Part shown: positions 22,274 through 33,100 of the stretch, in pieces
Layout of the letters: every line of letters begins with the position of its first letter
Position numbering within the stretch: position 1 is the stretch's first letter
Assembly: GCA_021464415.1 (NCBI GenBank)
Contig: CM038471.1
Coordinates: 33,391,234 to 33,455,233 of the forward strand
Length of the DNA: 64,000 bases
Direction: 5' to 3'
From: Lonicera japonica
Taxonomy: Eukaryota > Streptophyta > Magnoliopsida > Dipsacales > Caprifoliaceae
Notes under the pieces: generated by a model
What the model saw: the letters and a program-made list of their open reading frames with translations, nothing else
The model's database searches: none
Told to the model about the DNA's origin: nothing
Position numbers and translations under genes: made by a program

Positions 22274-22461
22274 AACCTAATACAACGGCCAGTGGCTTGT
22301 CCACCGCTGGTTTCGAGCGCCCATGTTCAATCCCTCCCAAGCACAAATTCCTTATGGGCCAACGGCAGGCTCAGATCCATGAGTGGGGATTAGTCTCACA
22401 TCCAATGTGTGTGGGGATATCTCGTGGGAAACCAAAAAAAAAAAAAGAAACCTAATACAAC
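22274..22461 (+). mobile_element. tRNA-derived SINE with 13-bp target duplication
   Basis: The body is 22287-22448. A-box-like GTGGCTTGTCCACCGCTGG, B-box-like CATGTTCAATCCC and an A-rich 3' tail mark a SINE. The perfect direct repeat AACCTAATACAAC flanks it (22274-22286 and 22449-22461), which supports target-primed insertion. Confidence 0.82.
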
Positions 22462-22773
22462 AGATAGTAAAATGTTCTACTTTAATACGGTTGTGACATT
22501 TTCTCTATTTAAAAGAGAAAGGAAGCATCATTTATACCTACGCTCACTATCAAAAGGCTCCTTTAAGAGTGTTTAGCACCAAAATATTTCACTTTTATCC
22601 TATCAAAGTCTAAACATTATCAAAAGGCAACTTGAAGAGAGTAAACCTTTCCACTTTTCTCCTACCAAATGTTTCAATTTATAAGAGATTTAATGAGTCC
22701 CTTGCCAGTTATTCTCAGATGTTATGCCTTCATACGCTTCTCTTTCTCTTTTATCTTCCCAGAATCTACAATA
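22462..22773. other. Intergenic DNA between the SINE and a Stowaway MITE
   Basis: A repeated phrase (AAAGGCTCCTTTAAGAG / AAAGGCAACTTGAAGAG) suggests an old internal duplication. No gene. Confidence 0.35.
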
Positions 22774-22975
22774 CTCTCCGTCTCAAATTAAGAGTCTCAT
22801 TTTGACTTTGGTAATTCTTAAGAAAACACTAATTTCAACCTAATCAATAGTCAAGAATTCAACCTATTTTCAATTGTAAGGTTTGGTACGTTGATTATGT
22901 CCCAAAGGGAAATGGACTCTAAATTTGAGAAATCTGGAAAAAGAAAGAGGGATTCTTAATTTGGCATAGAGGCAG
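22774..22975. mobile_element. Stowaway MITE, second copy (202 bp)
   Basis: It starts CTCTCCGTCTCAAATTAAGAG and ends GGCATAGAGGCAG with TA on both sides. The internal text parallels 21129-21324, with more divergence at the ends. Confidence 0.75.
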
Positions 22976-23390
22976 TAAGCTATAAGAACATTTTGATCAT
23001 GTTGTCTTCTATTATTCACCACTTAGTTCTCAGGTTTGTAAATATTAACTTTTACAATATTACAAATGTATTCGTTAGTTTATATTTTAAAATACCCATA
23101 GATCAAGCAGGGGTGCATGCTAGTTAAATATAAACTAACAAATATTAAATAACTTAAATTATTCAAAATAGAAATTCAATACTTCAATTTTTAATGCTTA
23201 ATGTTTAGTTCCATTAAGCAGGCTCCCGAGATTCATGTAAGATTTGCTTTCAGAAATACTACAGTTACAAAAGGAAAGAAAAAAAATGAATTCAAACAAA
23301 AGTATCTTATCTATCAGATTAGGTTGTTCACAATCTCAATTTTTTATCCACATATGAAAAGCACTATTAAATCTGAAAGAGAAATGGCTT

Positions 23391-23966
23391 TCAAATAGGT
23401 AAGTAGATTTTACCTTGAAAGATTATCACGAAGAAGAATAGCACGGTGACGAGCATTGCGAAAAGATTGCTATAAAACATTGATGACTTTTTACTTCTTC
23501 TGTTTTTCAATTCCTTCATTCGTTTAACCCTTTTACGCTTTAACAGAGCATGCTCAGAGATCTCTTTGACCAATTTCATATCAGCAGCATTCAGTGATGG
23601 ACCTACCGGAGGCCGAGGCGGTTTAGGAGGCTTGCCAGAGTTTAGTTTTCTCCTTGTTTTCTCGACCACTCGATCATCCACAAAATTCATCATCTCTTTG
23701 CCTGAATTGTCTGAAAATACCTCCACATTCTCAACAGATATATGGCTCGAATCCATAGACTCATTGTATGAACTTAAACTATCTCCACTGCTTCTAGATC
23801 CATTCAATTGAACAAATCCATGCGATTTCCCACCCAATAGTTTCTTGGCATGGTCAACGCTCAAACTTTGGTTTTTACTTGGATCATCCTCACTTGAAGT
23901 CCCACCACTCTCCAAATCGATATCAAGATCAGTTTGGGGTAAATTTGTATGAACCCTCATGCCCAA
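23391..23966 (-). CDS. Small plant membrane protein, C-terminal transmembrane anchor
   Basis: This 191-residue protein starts at ATG 23966. Residues 1-105 are Ser/Asp/Gly-rich and probably disordered. KPPKPPRPPVGPSL lies near 112-125. A basic helix follows (LKRKRVKRMKELKNRRSKK), then one hydrophobic segment near the end (FAMLVTVLFFFVIIF). The pattern resembles an uncharacterised plant family of tail-anchored proteins with KPPRPP followed by a Lys/Arg-rich helix. CAAG|GTAAAA lies right after IIFQ, so a donor site may lead to another exon; as read, the frame stops eight codons later. A plausible 5' UTR exon ends at a GTACGT donor near 25221. Confidence 0.7.
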   Translation of the reverse strand: MGMRVHTNLPQTDLDIDLESGGTSSEDDPSKNQSLSVDHAKKLLGGKSHGFVQLNGSRSSGDSLSSYNESMDSSHISVENVEVFSDNSGKEMMNFVDDRVVEKTRRKLNSGKPPKPPRPPVGPSLNAADMKLVKEISEHALLKRKRVKRMKELKNRRSKKSSMFYSNLFAMLVTVLFFFVIIFQGKIYLPI

Positions 23967-24537
23967 ATTTCTTTCCTTATTTCCCCAGCCTCCAAGTGTC
24001 TTACTACAATTGACTTTTATGCCATATTAGCATAGAGCAACAATGATTTTCAACTAAACCATCATACAAACGTAAAAAGGACACTCATTCTTCATTAAAT
24101 TAGGACAATTGGCCAAAATCACCTTCTTTCAACATTTAAGTCATGATTGAAGCTGAAGAAAAAATATAAAGAACCATCATCAATTCGTCATAACAACGCT
24201 GTATCACAAGTCTTTTCCCATAGTGATGAATACTTACTCAAACCTAAGAGGACTTCCGGAAATGCATTAAATATAAACTTATCCTGAAGGACCTGAACAA
24301 CAAATGGATTTAACTTCTCACTGTTATACTTCCCAAAAAGCTTTCTTTTATCTTGCACCTTCTTCAAACTTCATAATGCATGAGCAATGGAATAATTCCA
24401 CTCTCAGTACCCTGTTTTTAAACACGAAATTAATAATGTCTATGGCAAACTACCAGAATAATGAATACCAAAGAGACGAATAGTACTTATCCGTATGGTT
24501 GATGAGAAATTCAAGGCAAAAGAAAATTAAACACCAA
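23967..24537. other. Likely 5' UTR intron of the membrane-protein gene
   Basis: No coding sequence recognised. It lies between the coding exon and the inferred leader exon near 25222-25360, so it is probably intron. Together with 24796-25220 it would form one intron holding the MITE at 24538. Confidence 0.4.
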
Positions 24538-24795
24538 GGCTCCGTTTGATTACAACATAGAAAATGATAGACACTCTCCATCTCATGTTCATTTTTAGAG
24601 CAGATGTCTTCCATCCTCCTTTATTTTTTGCAGAAGATATTTCTTCCTCACCCCCCAAAGAAAAAATTTCCACGGAAAAAGCCAAAAAGTAAGAGAACGT
24701 CTCACCAGTCACCACTTGCCTCAATTTATTTTCCAACTTTTTACACAAATCAATTTTTTATCCTATCGATTTTCATGTGGTTATCAGACAGAGCC
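24538..24795. mobile_element. Tourist-like MITE, second copy (258 bp)
   Basis: The ends are GGCTCCGTTTGATTACAACAT and TCAGACAGAGCC, in the same order and with the same inner words (TCTTCCATCCTCCTTTA, CCACGGAAAAAGCC) as 17687-17994. Flanks are CAA on the left and TAA on the right, one change from a 3-bp target duplication. It is probably inside the intron of the 23391 gene. Confidence 0.72.
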
Positions 24796-25221
24796 TAAAA
24801 ATCCTACACTTATTTCAACTCCATTTCATATATATATATAAGTTAAGGTTAAACTAACACCAGTGTACGATTAAGCAGACGCTTAATCTTTTCTCAAATT
24901 CATAATTCATCAATTCAACGTCAAATAAACCATTTTTACTGTGTTCATCAATCATGCAAAATTTCAAATCAGTGTTTGCACTGGTTTATCACAATGATTA
25001 TTTTTACAAGGCACACAATTCATTAAAGTTCAGGTGTAATCCTATTATTTCCCCTTAGGTTTAACGGAATCCAAACAGAAAGTAACAAATCATAAAGATG
25101 AATATGCTTAGATCATAAATTAAGCTCCCAAAACATTCAGAAATCAGAAATTAAGGGCGAATGTATGCAAATACACACAATATATTTGATTCGAAGAGAA
25201 TGTAATAGAGATTGACGTACA

Positions 25222-25360
25222 TTGATTAAGAAGATTGTTGGAGATCGAAATAAAAGCAGCCGTCGATCATTGATCCTATTGTAATCCGAGGGAGAAGATG
25301 AAATGTGCTGAAGATCTTAACCACGAATTGAATTGATGCTTGGTCTCGAGTAAGAATAAC
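25222..25360 (-). promoter_or_regulatory. Possible 5' UTR exon for the membrane-protein gene
   Basis: On the minus strand, sequence with leader-like composition (CTTCTCCCTCGGATTAC, GATCGACGGCTGC) ends at AATCAAT|GTACGT, a good donor site. The region upstream (>25360) turns into T-rich, promoter-like DNA. Inferred from position only. Confidence 0.35.
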
Positions 25361-25703
25361 TAGGTTCGTGACATTACTGATTACTACTTGGTTTTTTTTT
25401 TGTTTTTTTTTTTTCCTTTTATTTTATGAAAAAATATTATTCTTACATGTAAATTTTACCACATACTCTTATTCTTACTCTTGCTCTTATTAAATGCATT
25501 AAATAAATTATATTTTATAAAAGTACATTTTATTTAATACATCAGATAAAAATATGTAATAAAATTTATAAATAAGTATAACATTACTCTTTTTTTATTT
25601 ATACAAAGCGTAAATTTAATAGTACAATTTTTTTATATAATGGATAATGTATTTTATATACAAATTATAAATTCACTAAAGAGGAAGTTTAAAAATAATC
25701 TTA

Positions 25704-26243
25704 GGGTGTATTTGATTGGCATGATTTTTTATGGAAAATAGAAAATTTTCACCTAAGTTGCCACTTTTGGTGTGTTCGATTGCCAAAATTTTTTAGGTGG
25801 TCAAATTTCATCTTTTTTTTGCAATCGTTGCTTATTTTCCACTAAAACCTTGAAAATGTTTTCTGAAAGGGGGGGGGGGGGGGGGGGGGGGGACATGTTT
25901 TTGTTTTCTAGGTAATTTTACAAATTTCAAAACAAAGTTTTACCTAAATTTTACATTAAAAATAGCATAACTTAAAATAAAAAAATAAATATTTAATATT
26001 TAAAATCTATTAATCAAGATCAATTAAACAAGATCCATCATGACTATAGAATTATGTAAAAAAGAACCAATATTTTTTTCTACATTAAAAATGCCATAAT
26101 ATAACAAATATTTTCCAGGTAGAAAAATAAGGTAATCAAACACATTTAATTGACATTTTTCATGCGACTCAATTCTAGATAATTCAATTGCCTAGAACTT
26201 ATTTTCTTTCCATACAAATTATATGCTTGCAATCAAACACACC
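25704..26243. mobile_element. MITE-like element with GGTGT(G/A)TTTGATTG ends; contains a 24-G run
   Basis: The left end is GGGTGTATTTGATTGGCATG, and the right end inverts to GGTGTGTTTGATTGCAAGCAT. Inside is an uninterrupted run of 24 Gs (25869-25892). The phrase AATCAAGATC...AAGATCCATCATGACTATA recurs in the elements near 56400 and 61440. Confidence 0.6.
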
Positions 26244-26783
26244 TTTAGACATTGTTTGATTTATATAAGGGAAATATATTTCTCTCTTATTTCGTCTTTC
26301 TTGTTGGGTGGGAAACTAAAGACTTTGTCAGGTTTCTTTCTTATATTTGGTAAAATACTAAAGTATTCAAGAAATACCATTTAATTTTGCTTCCAATGTT
26401 TGGTTGGTACAAAAAAAGAAAATAAAAATATATCAATATTTCAATAATACCCATGTATTTTAAAATAAAAACAAAGGAAATTGATGCAATAGGTAAATTT
26501 GGCAATAGTATATTTAAGTAAGAGTACTGGTATCTAAAACTTTTGTAATAAATGCCGAGAAATCATAAGGAAAAATCAATCACATAAGGTCTAAGTGGAA
26601 TAATTTTCCCCTACTTTCTCCTCTATTAGAAAAGTATTTTTGGAGCTTATGCTTACCAAATAAAGAAAAGTAACGACTCTCCTTTCTTGAGTTCTCATAT
26701 CCACAAACCAAACGAGTCCTTAATCTTATATAATATAAATAGGACATGGATCTGAACCTCTGGTTTGAATTTTTATTACATGA
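26244..26783. other. AT-rich DNA left of the Tat element
   Basis: No gene recognised. The last five bases before the LTR (ACTTC, 26784-26788) are the left target-site copy. Confidence 0.35.
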
Positions 26784-26788
26784 ACTTC

Positions 26789-28324
26789 TGTGAGAATCCG
26801 CAAATGCGACCCCCGGGTCTTGTCCCCGTTCGGTTGGGCGTCTGAAGCGTCGGAACGGATTCCGTCGTTCCATTTGCTGGAGTATTTTTGTTGATTCATA
26901 TCACATGTCCTTATGTTCTATTTCTAGATGCAAAGGGGTTCATTCAGAGTCGCCAATACATTTTACGAGAAAACGGACAAAACAGTTGCATAAGAGAAAA
27001 AACTACAGATAAGCCTTTCTTTACACGTTTGTCTACGAAACCAGGATTCTATAGGGTTCGGAAACTATATTACGGTTTGGGAAGGTGTTAAGCACCCATT
27101 CCGCCCTTTCGATCTCTAGTGGTCTTTTATATGTTTATTCTATGTTGAAAAACTTGGATGCTTTTACTGATAGTCTACTACTTTCTAACTGAAAACCCTA
27201 ATTTCTGGGAAAAACGGGAAAAGGGAGAAAAACCTTTTTGTTCCAAGATCCGATGTTTCGTTTTGAGAAATGTAAATACAAGTGACGAAAGTCATTTTTC
27301 TTTAGAGAGGGAGTTTTCCGTATTATTTCTCGAATAATGACGATTTTCTCGAGTTTTGACTTGTTTTAGAAAAAGTTTGGATCTTTTAGTGGAACTAATT
27401 CAATATGGAATTGGAACTCTTGAGAGGAGTTCTCCCGGACGTATCACAATCTATGAAACAGATAGGATATACTGGGTTTTTAATTCCTAAGTAAGTTTTA
27501 CTGGTCCGGGTTTTGAAAGCAAGGTTTTATCCGGATGGTAACGTACTTACTCTTCTGGTTTTGTAAATAGTTTTATCAGGGTCTTTTATTTTGAAAACGG
27601 TAGACTATTTGTAACTTGGCAATAAGTTTATTCAAATAAAACGTGGACAAAACAACAGAAATAAAACAAGTACACAGATGTTTAATGTTAAATACTTGAA
27701 GAGACTTTCTTTACCTTCCCGACGAGAATAATAATAAGAAAGAAAATATAATACGGCAGAGAGATCTTCGGCAATAATGATCTTTTCCTTCTTTAGATAT
27801 TTCCGAGAATTCGATTCCAGAGACGGGACATGTCAAGTGTCGAGAATAGTTTCCATAATTCTTCAGAAATAAGACGATAATAGAGAATGCTTGATAAAAT
27901 ACTGGAAAATCATATTTAAAGCTTAGAATTCTTCAATCCCAAGTTGCCGCCTTGAACCCTTGGGGGGTGTTGGCCTATTTATACTGCTCGGGAGAGTATG
28001 CCGCGCGACACTTCCCCAAAAAGGGAATTGTCGCGCGACAATGTGTCCAATGTCGCGCGACAAACGGCTGAAGTGATGTTTCTGACAGACTGATGTGTCA
28101 GAGAGTGGATGGTCTGGTGTCAGAAGGGATTGTCGCGCGACATAGGAGTGTTTGTCGCGCGACAATGTGATATGTCGTGCGACAATCTCTATTAAAAATA
28201 GGTTTGTTGGCCGACAAACCCCTTAGGGGTAGTTCCGGGTGCTCGGGTGGATCCCGGTCCCAAAAACAGTAGTTTTTGGAGGTCGTTAGGGTTTGTGCAG
28301 GGGTCACGGATCGGGGTGTCTACA
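26789..28324 (-). mobile_element. 3' LTR of the Tat element (1536 bp)
   Basis: On the minus strand it starts TGTAGACACCCCGATCC after the purine tract GAGTTGAGAGGGTC and ends GGATTCTCACA. The TATA box TATAAATA is at 27983-27976 (minus). Upstream of it are six copies of the TGTCGCGCGACA palindrome (four exact). It differs from the other LTR by mostly single C/T or G/A changes, a few percent by eye. Short open frames within (for example 26888-27091) occur in both LTRs and are not genes. Confidence 0.92.
27999..28216. promoter_or_regulatory. Palindrome cluster in the U3 of the 3' LTR
   Basis: TGTCGCGCGACA is exact at 28029, 28051, 28131 and 28153. There are one-base variants at 27999 (TGCCGCGCGACA) and 28173 (TGTCGTGCGACA), and a related core TGTTGGCCGACA at 28205. 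The nearest copy starts 15 bp upstream of the TATA box on the element's sense strand. The 12-mer is its own reverse complement, as expected for a site bound by a dimer. Confidence 0.8.
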
Positions 28325-28341
28325 GACCCTCTCAACTCAAG
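28325..28341 (-). promoter_or_regulatory. Polypurine tract of the Tat element
   Basis: Minus-strand GAGTTGAGAGGGTC directly precedes the start of the 3' LTR (TGTAGAC). This is the expected position of the plus-strand primer. Confidence 0.65.
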
Positions 28342-28435
28342 CTCCTTGCTTGCAAGGAATTGAGGCAACTGGAAGAGACCATGATCCATGGCTCCCGCAA
28401 GAACTCTAAGGAAGTGTGTATATGCAACAGTGTTC

Positions 28436-29075
28436 GTGAGTACCTCCGGAGAGGGCTTGTGTTTGGTTTTGCCTCCGGAGAGGGCTTTTGTTACCTCGTT
28501 GCCTCTTTCGAGGACTTTCATTTGCTCCACTCGCCTCAGATGGGAGGACTACCATTGCTCCACTAGCCTCAGATGGGAGGACTACCTTTTGTTCCACTTT
28601 GCGCCTCAGGTGGGAGGACTACCACTGTGCCCCTCTGGGAGGGCTTCGCCTCAGGTGGGAGGACTACCGTGTGCCTCTTTGGGAGGGCTTCGCCTCAAGT
28701 GGGAGGACTACCAATGCTCCACTTTGCCTCTCTGGGAGGGCTTCGCCTCAGGTGGGAGGACTACCGTGTGCCTCTCTGGGAGGACTTCGCCTCATGTGGG
28801 AGGACTGCCGTTGCTACACTTGTGCCTCTCTGGGAGGGCTTCGCCTCAGGTGGGAGGACTACCGTGTGCCTCTCTGGGAGGACTTCGCCTCAGGTGGGAG
28901 GACTACCATGTGCCTCTCTAGGAGGGCTTCGGATCTGTAAGAAGAAAGAAAAATTGCCTCTGGGAGGGCTTTGTGAGTATTTTTGCCTCTGGTGAGGGCT
29001 TGTGTTGTGATTTGCCTCTAGCGAGGGCTTGTGTTGTGGTTTGCCTCTAGAGAGGGCTTGTGTTGTATTCCGGTG
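28436..29075 (+). repeat. G-rich tandem array in the element's 3' region
   Basis: 28530-28935 consists of variants of a 43-54-bp unit (GCCTCTCTGGGAGGGC-TTCGCCTCAGGTGGGAGGAC-TACCGTGT), at least eight copies. Looser 28-31-bp units (TTGCCTCT..GAGGGCTTGTGTTGTG) run to 29075, and a few lie before 28530. All three plus frames stay open across the core, giving overlapping 140-177-codon frames, but the text is purely repeat-driven and no domain is seen. Confidence 0.75.
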
Positions 29076-29890
29076 ATTTTGATTGTTGTCTCTCTTAGAC
29101 TGCTAGAGTGAGAGAGAGAAATTTTCGTGAGGGTAAAAAGAGATTCTCAGGGTCTAATCCGGATGTCCGTTTTCCTGTATCTTTCTTAACTTTATCTCTC
29201 ATGTTTTCCTCGAGTGAAGATACTTCTCTCAGAAGGCAGTTTTCGGATTTCTTTTGCTCTCCGCAGAGTGATGGTCCGAGGACTTCCAAACCATCTCTTC
29301 TTTATCGTGCTGAAAAGAAAATTTGTTTGAGATTTCAATCTCTGATCCTCTGTTCTCTTCTTTAGTTTCTCTTTTTGGTGGGCCCACATCGTATTCTATT
29401 TTTCGATGCCCTTATTTCTCCCTCTTTTGGGAAAGACTTTTCCTGGACTTCTCTGTTTTTGACCAAGAGTCTTTTTTATCCCTTTGTCATGATCAGGAGC
29501 CTTACTCACCCAAAACGAAGCCTTGAGCCGATTTTGGCCTAGCTGTCACTTTTGGTGTGGCTCTCCCTGTCACTCTGCATTTCTGTTTCTCTCGCTTGCT
29601 CTGGGCGCTCGCGCGGGTTCTTTCTATTTTCTACTCTTTCAATTTTTTCTATTCCCGTCTTATTTTGATATTCCGCTTTTTCTCATTGATGGTCTTGGTC
29701 CTTTTGGGAGATCAGAGACTACTTTAATCAATTTGTATCTTTTTCTTGCTTTTTCGGAGAGATGATTTGGAAGCCCTCCTTGAATTTTTCATCCTGGGTG
29801 TGCGGTTTTTAGCAATTTTCTCGAAAACGGCTTCTCTGGAGTACCCCTGCAAGAGATGAAATGAGACAAAGGTCAAAAAAATCAGGGGTG
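29076..29890. other. T-rich segment between the G-rich array and the PMD-gene promoter
   Basis: No domain or repeat recognised. Short overlapping frames on both strands look accidental. Confidence 0.4.
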
Positions 29891-29899
29891 GGATGGGTT

Positions 29900-29982
29900 T
29901 GTCGCGCGACACTTCGGTGTCTGGCTCTTTGTCCCGCGACAATGTGACCATTTGTCGCGCGACAAACTGCCCCACTATATAA
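29900..29982 (+). promoter_or_regulatory. Putative promoter of the PMD gene: palindromes plus TATA box
   Basis: TGTCGCGCGACA is exact at 29900-29911 and 29953-29964, with a one-base variant at 29930-29941 (TGTCCCGCGACA). CTATATAAG at 29975-29983 follows the last site by 11 bp. A CT-rich leader and ATG 30109 follow at a normal distance. The same palindrome stands upstream of the TATA boxes of the LTR and of the DUF7745-like gene. Confidence 0.7.
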
Positions 29983-30108
29983 GCCCCTTGCTGAGCTCAT
30001 TCCACCTCATTCTCTCATTTCTCTCCTTTCTCTCTAGCTTTCTCTCTTCCTTCTCCTTAGCGCGGAAGCCCTGCCGCTTTTTCGACTTTTCGATTCTTCT
30101 TACATATT

Positions 30109-33100
30109 ATGTACACACAGATGGACCCTGCACATCCTGATAGATTGGATGGTGACCAGGAGGAGGTCACTTTTACAGACGCTCAGGGCGTTCTTCGCTG
30201 CAGCCCTCACCACGACGACTGGGCCGACCTTGATTGGTACGGTGAGGATGGGGTAGACCGCGGTCGGGCGGTGGTCTACCGAGACGTTACCCGGGCTGCT
30301 CCGGTCCCGGACGTTTCGTGGCTCTTGATGGATTCTGTCTCTCACGAGATCCGTCGTCGATCTCTGGTATGTCTTCTTTTCGTGTTTCTTATCTGTTCTG
30401 TTATTTCTATCGTTTCCTGCATGTATTTTAAACAATGTTTAGTATGCATGATTAGAAATAATGCCCGATTTTAGCAAACACATACTTTTACCTGTGATAC
30501 CTCTTAGGTTTTTTAGAAAACTACATAATGTACCCTCCTAATCCCATAACCCTCATAACTTTCATAATTCACACCAAAGTACCCTCACGTTTGGAAAATT
30601 ACATAATTTACCCTTATAACCCTAAAACTCTCATATTTACACCAAAGTACCCTCAGGTTTGGAAAATTACATAATTTACCCTTATATCCTTATATCTCTC
30701 ATAATTACACCAAAGTACCCTCAGGTTTGGAAAATTATATAATTTACCCCTATAACTCTCATAATTACACTAAAGTACCCTCAGGTTTGGAAAATTACAT
30801 ATTTTACCCCTATAACCCTATATCTCTCAAAATTACACCAAAGTACCCTCAGGTTTGGAAAATTACATAATTTACCCTTATAACCCTAAAACTCTCATAT
30901 TTACACCAAAGTATCCTCAGGTTTGGAAAATTACATATTTTACCCCTATAACCCTATATCTCTCATAATTACACCAAAGTACTCTCAGGTTTAGAAAATT
31001 ACATAATTTACCCTTATAACCCTATGACTCTCATATTTACATCAAAGTACCCTCAGGTTTGGAAAATTACAAATTTTACCCTTATAACCCTATGACTCTC
31101 ATATTTACACCAAAGTACCCTCAGGTTTAGAAAATTACATAATTTACCCTTATATCCCTAAAACTCTCATATTTACACCAAAGTACCCTCAGGTTTAGAA
31201 AATTACATAATTTACCCTTATAACCCTAAAACTCTCATATTTACACCAAAGTACCCTCAGGTTTGGAAAATTACATAATTTGCCCTTATAACCCTATGAC
31301 TCTCATATTTACACCAAAGTACCCTCACGTTTGGAAAATTACATAATTTAGCCTTATAACCCTAAAACTCTCATATTTACACCAAAGTACCCTCACGTTT
31401 GGAAAATTACATAATTTACCCTTATAACCCTAAAACTCTCATATTTACACCAAAGTACCCTCAGGTTTGGAAAATTACATAATTTGCCCTTATAACCCTA
31501 TAACTCTCATAATTACACCAAAGTACCCTCAAGTTTGGAAAATTACATAATTTACCCTTATAACCCTATGACTCTCATATTTACACCAAAGTATCCTCAT
31601 AATCCTGTATTCGTTCCTTTTTATTTACAGTGGGTTGGCCGTGGTTGGGGTTTTCCCAACACCATTTCTTTAGAGTGGCGTCAGGCACCGGCTCCTGTTC
31701 AGGAGTTGCTTCTCGCGACTCCTTTTGGCTCTCTCTTCGATGCCCTCCCGGAGCGGGTATCTAGGGCAGCTGTGCTGGTGTCAGCTCTGGCCTGTCACTG
31801 GTGGGACACCACTCACACTTTTCACTGGAGCTGGGGGGAGATGACGATGACCCCCTTCGACTTATTCGCTTTAACTGGGATTCCTTCAGGGGGTCCCTAT
31901 TCAGATCGATGTTCATTTGCGCCTGACGGCAGAGGGTATCGTGAGCGCACTTGAGTGGTTTCCTGAGCGACGGAGTTCAGGCGATACGATCCCCCGAGCG
32001 ATTCTGGTCACGCGCCTGGCCACAGAGAGAGCTCGCTTGGTTGCTTCAGGAGCTTTGATGACTCGTCAGGAGGCACGTCAGTATGCCCATGTCCTTCTTC
32101 TATTGACGCTCCATGATATGTTCGAGGCCCGTGGGGGGGACACGGCCCATCTCTAGTGGCTACCCTATCTCCGAGATTTCAACATCATGTTCGACTATGA
32201 TTAGGGTGGCTTTATTCTTGTCGTCCTCTATGATGCTATGGACTAGGTTTCTCGCCATTTAGCCCTGAACCTTAAGGGATTTTCTCTGTTGTGGGAGGTA
32301 TATACCTTTGTTCCCTTATCTCTGTTCCAGTCATTTACTTTTTATTTGTTGATTGTTGCTGATATTCTTTGTGTTTCCTCTCCAGAGTTGGTTTGTGGCG
32401 TATACTCGCTTGGGTCGCGCCCAGGTAGATCTCCTCGTCGAGAACGAGGATCAGTTCCCTTTTCTCCGCCGATTCATTGCGGGGACTACAGGGCTCCCTA
32501 CGTATACCGGACTCGGGAGACCGGAGCTGCTGCCGTCCATGACCTGCTGGAGGAGTAGGTAAATATCTTAGTATTTTTTCTTTTCCATAAATAAATTGTG
32601 AATAAAATATAAATAACTGAAATAAAATTTTGTTCTCTTTGTAGATTGAGTGGGCCCCCTAGGGTGATCTGGGCTTCCACTTCGGATACGGCCATGCTCT
32701 GACTGCCTCGAGGACCAGGCGGTTGATTAGGGATGAGTACGGCCTCTATTTTTACTTAGGCGAGAGAGTTATTTGCCAGCACACACCGGCCCAGTGGCCT
32801 CGAGTTCCACTATTTCCACCGGTTTTAATGAGGCGGACGGGCGAGATTGATCTAATGACAGTGCAGGCCTTGGTGGATGGTCTTGGCTTTCAGACGTTCA
32901 CTGAGGAGGGGGACTATGCCGCTTTCGCTGCCCGTTATTTGATGAGGGAGCCGAAGGGGACTCGGGGACGGGTCTTCTATGAGAGATATCGGGCGTTGGG
33001 AGGCGATCCTCATTATATACGAGGACAGACCCATCTAGCTAGGATGATTACGGGTCATCTGCCACCTGTCCCCGATCAGAGGGACAACATTCTAGATTCT

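Noticed and set aside
22287..22448. Functional tRNA gene
   Set aside because: It has pol III-like boxes but no cloverleaf or acceptor stem; the A-tail and target duplication identify a SINE.
26888..27091. 67-residue protein repeated at 43866
   Set aside because: Both copies lie at the same place in the two LTRs, with no known domain. They are chance open frames in repeated DNA.
28388..28995. Three overlapping plus-strand proteins of 140-177 residues
   Set aside because: They are translations of the same G-rich tandem unit in three frames; no start context or domain supports a gene.
30530..31600. CRISPR-like array or telomere-type repeats
   Set aside because: Units are contiguous without unique spacers and lie in plant DNA. 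ACCCTAAA is only one part of a 68-bp unit, so it is a minisatellite.
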